Under the pieces are notes generated by a model that was given only the letters and a program-made list of their open reading frames with translations, made no database searches and was not told the DNA's origin. Made by a program: the position numbers and the translations under genes. Shown one piece after another: positions 62,899 to 64,000 of a stretch of DNA of 64,000 nucleotides (positions are counted from its first letter, which is position 1; each line of letters opens with the position of its first letter). The DNA comes from Paralichthys olivaceus (lineage: Eukaryota > Chordata > Actinopteri > Pleuronectiformes > Paralichthyidae): the NCBI RefSeq assembly GCF_024713975.1, contig NC_091108.1, positions 8,601,001 through 8,665,000 of the forward strand, read 5' to 3'.

Positions 62899-64000
62899 TC
62901 ACAGACCTACAGCAGCTGTCAGCTCCATCAGGGAGTATCTCTGGTCCCTGTCATTGTCAAAGCAGTCCAAGGTATGAGCATCAGGAGTTGATGATCCGAA
63001 TACTTTATTCAGATCCTGATAAGTTAATCCGTGTAAACTTTGTCCAACGCCTGCCTGCTGGAAGATGTCCTCCAAATCTGTGAATAAAAACAGTTATTTT
63101 TATTTAGAATGAAAAGAAAGCAGGTTGTCGACGAGGAGGCTGCACAATTATATAAACAATTCAACTTGTAGCAGTTTGAATAATAGTTGGATATATTTGG
63201 GAAATGCATATATTTGTATATCTGTCCCCCTCATACCTGTGCAGTACATTTAAAGCAACACTATATAACTTTTACTGAGCAACGGCGCCCCCTGCAGCCA
63301 CGTATAGTGTCTAATTCTGTCGGTCTCTGTGTCCGAGCGATGAGATGGTTTTCATGTAGAGAAAAAACCAAGCTCATCAATCTGCTGACTGGAGCTCTGG
63401 TTGTGCCTGAGACACAACTGAATGGTAGATATCCCTCATGCTCCTGTGGTGAGGATGAGGATTGAAAGTGGAACCCTTGTCTACTGTTTGGCAGCAATAT
63501 CTTGAAGATCTAATCTTATAAAACTCTGGTCGTCACTGAGCAGTTAACACACAACCTTGCAGACTTTATATCATAGCTTTCTGTTTACAGTACAGGTATC
63601 TAACTTGTTATCAAACTCTTGGCAAGAGAGCAAAAAAGCTTTTCTCAAAATGTCACATTGTTGCTTTGACGAATGTCGAGATAAAATAGTGTGCAGTAGT
63701 AGTAGCGTGCACCTTTCAGAGAGCTGACACCAGGCAGGGACACCCTCTTTGGGCACCTTGTCTTGTTTTTGAGGGCATGTCTCTTGGAGCGTTTTGGAGT
63801 TAAGAAGCGTGGACGTCTGCTTGTGTGCAGCTCCGTCAGTGGTGTGGATATCTCTGTGAATAAGATAACATGTGATAAGAAAATATAAAATTGCAACATG
63901 GACAAATCAAGTGACATCCTGCTTTATTTAGCACTGTACCCTGCACTTCTCCAGGTGTTGCTTTGGTCGTAGTGGGTTCCTTCACCGTCTCAGTTGCTGG
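62899..64000 (-). CDS. Unidentified gene, last three coding exons (5' part beyond window)
   Basis: On the minus strand, exons 63940-64000 (running off the window), 63713-63853 and 62899-63077 join in frame with GT-AG junctions and encode 126 residues plus a stop. The first two carry PATETVKEPTTTKATPGEVQ and a basic stretch with RRPRFLTPKRSKRHALKNK; STPL and TPKR resemble proline-directed kinase sites, the latter fitting a CDK consensus. The last exon reads DLEDIFQQAGVGQ, HGLTYQDLNKVFG and ends LDCFDNDRDQRYSLMELTAAVGL. DNDRDQRYSLME fits an EF-hand loop at positions 1, 3, 5, 8 and 12. The composition suggests a nuclear, cell-cycle-regulated protein (inference). I do not recognise the family. 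The donor after 63713 (gtgcac) is weak. Confidence 0.65.
63245..63475 (+). mobile_element. Interspersed repeat in intron of the right-edge gene
   Basis: It begins tttaaagcaacactatataa and continues cttttactgagcaacggcgc then cccctgcagccacg. This matches the start of a short element I know as repeated in fish genomes. The right boundary is uncertain. Confidence 0.5.

Overview
The window is nuclear DNA of a ray-finned (teleost-type) fish. All recognisable genes are vertebrate orthologues with GT-AG introns. The introns and spacers carry fish-type interspersed repeats (tRNA-derived SINEs, L2-like LINE ends, TTAA-flanked inverted-repeat elements) and CA/GT microsatellites. No bacterial, viral or CRISPR-like system is visible.

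Layout. (1) 1-28.3 kb, + strand: the 3' four fifths of a Cav2.3 (R-type) calcium channel alpha-1 gene, cacna1e. It enters in the domain I S3-S4 region and ends at a TAG at 27004-27006. I placed 43 coding exons by splice sites and reading phase, plus two candidate microexons in the domain III S3-S4 linker. (2) 29.3-33.8 kb, +: rnf11, three coding exons encoding 154 aa. (3) 35.0-38.6 kb, -: rpe65, 14 exons encoding 531 aa. (4) 41.1-48.1 kb, +: srsf11, 12 exons encoding 448 aa. (5) 50.1-59.7 kb, -: ankrd13c, 13 exons encoding 524 aa. (6) 60.3-61.4 kb, +: intronless znf830, 346 aa. (7) 62.9 kb to the right edge, -: the last three coding exons of a gene I could not name. It has a basic stretch with CDK-like sites and an EF-hand-like loop at its C-terminus. 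In every multi-exon gene the exon lengths sum to an open frame across all junctions.

Orientation. rnf11/rpe65, srsf11/ankrd13c and znf830/unnamed gene are convergent. rpe65/srsf11 and ankrd13c/znf830 are divergent, the latter pair across only 587 bp and probably sharing a promoter. From memory, rpe65, srsf11 and ankrd13c are also near each other on human 1p31, while CACNA1E and RNF11 lie elsewhere on human chromosome 1 and ZNF830 on chromosome 17.

The genes do not form a pathway: neuronal Ca2+ entry, ubiquitin signalling, retinoid cycle, pre-mRNA splicing (srsf11, znf830) and GPCR chaperoning are mixed. The most interesting items are the paired 12-nt and 9-nt in-frame microexons in cacna1e, the unnamed right-edge gene, a tandem duplication upstream of rpe65, and a repeat in a cacna1e intron carrying perfect DR1 nuclear-receptor sites.
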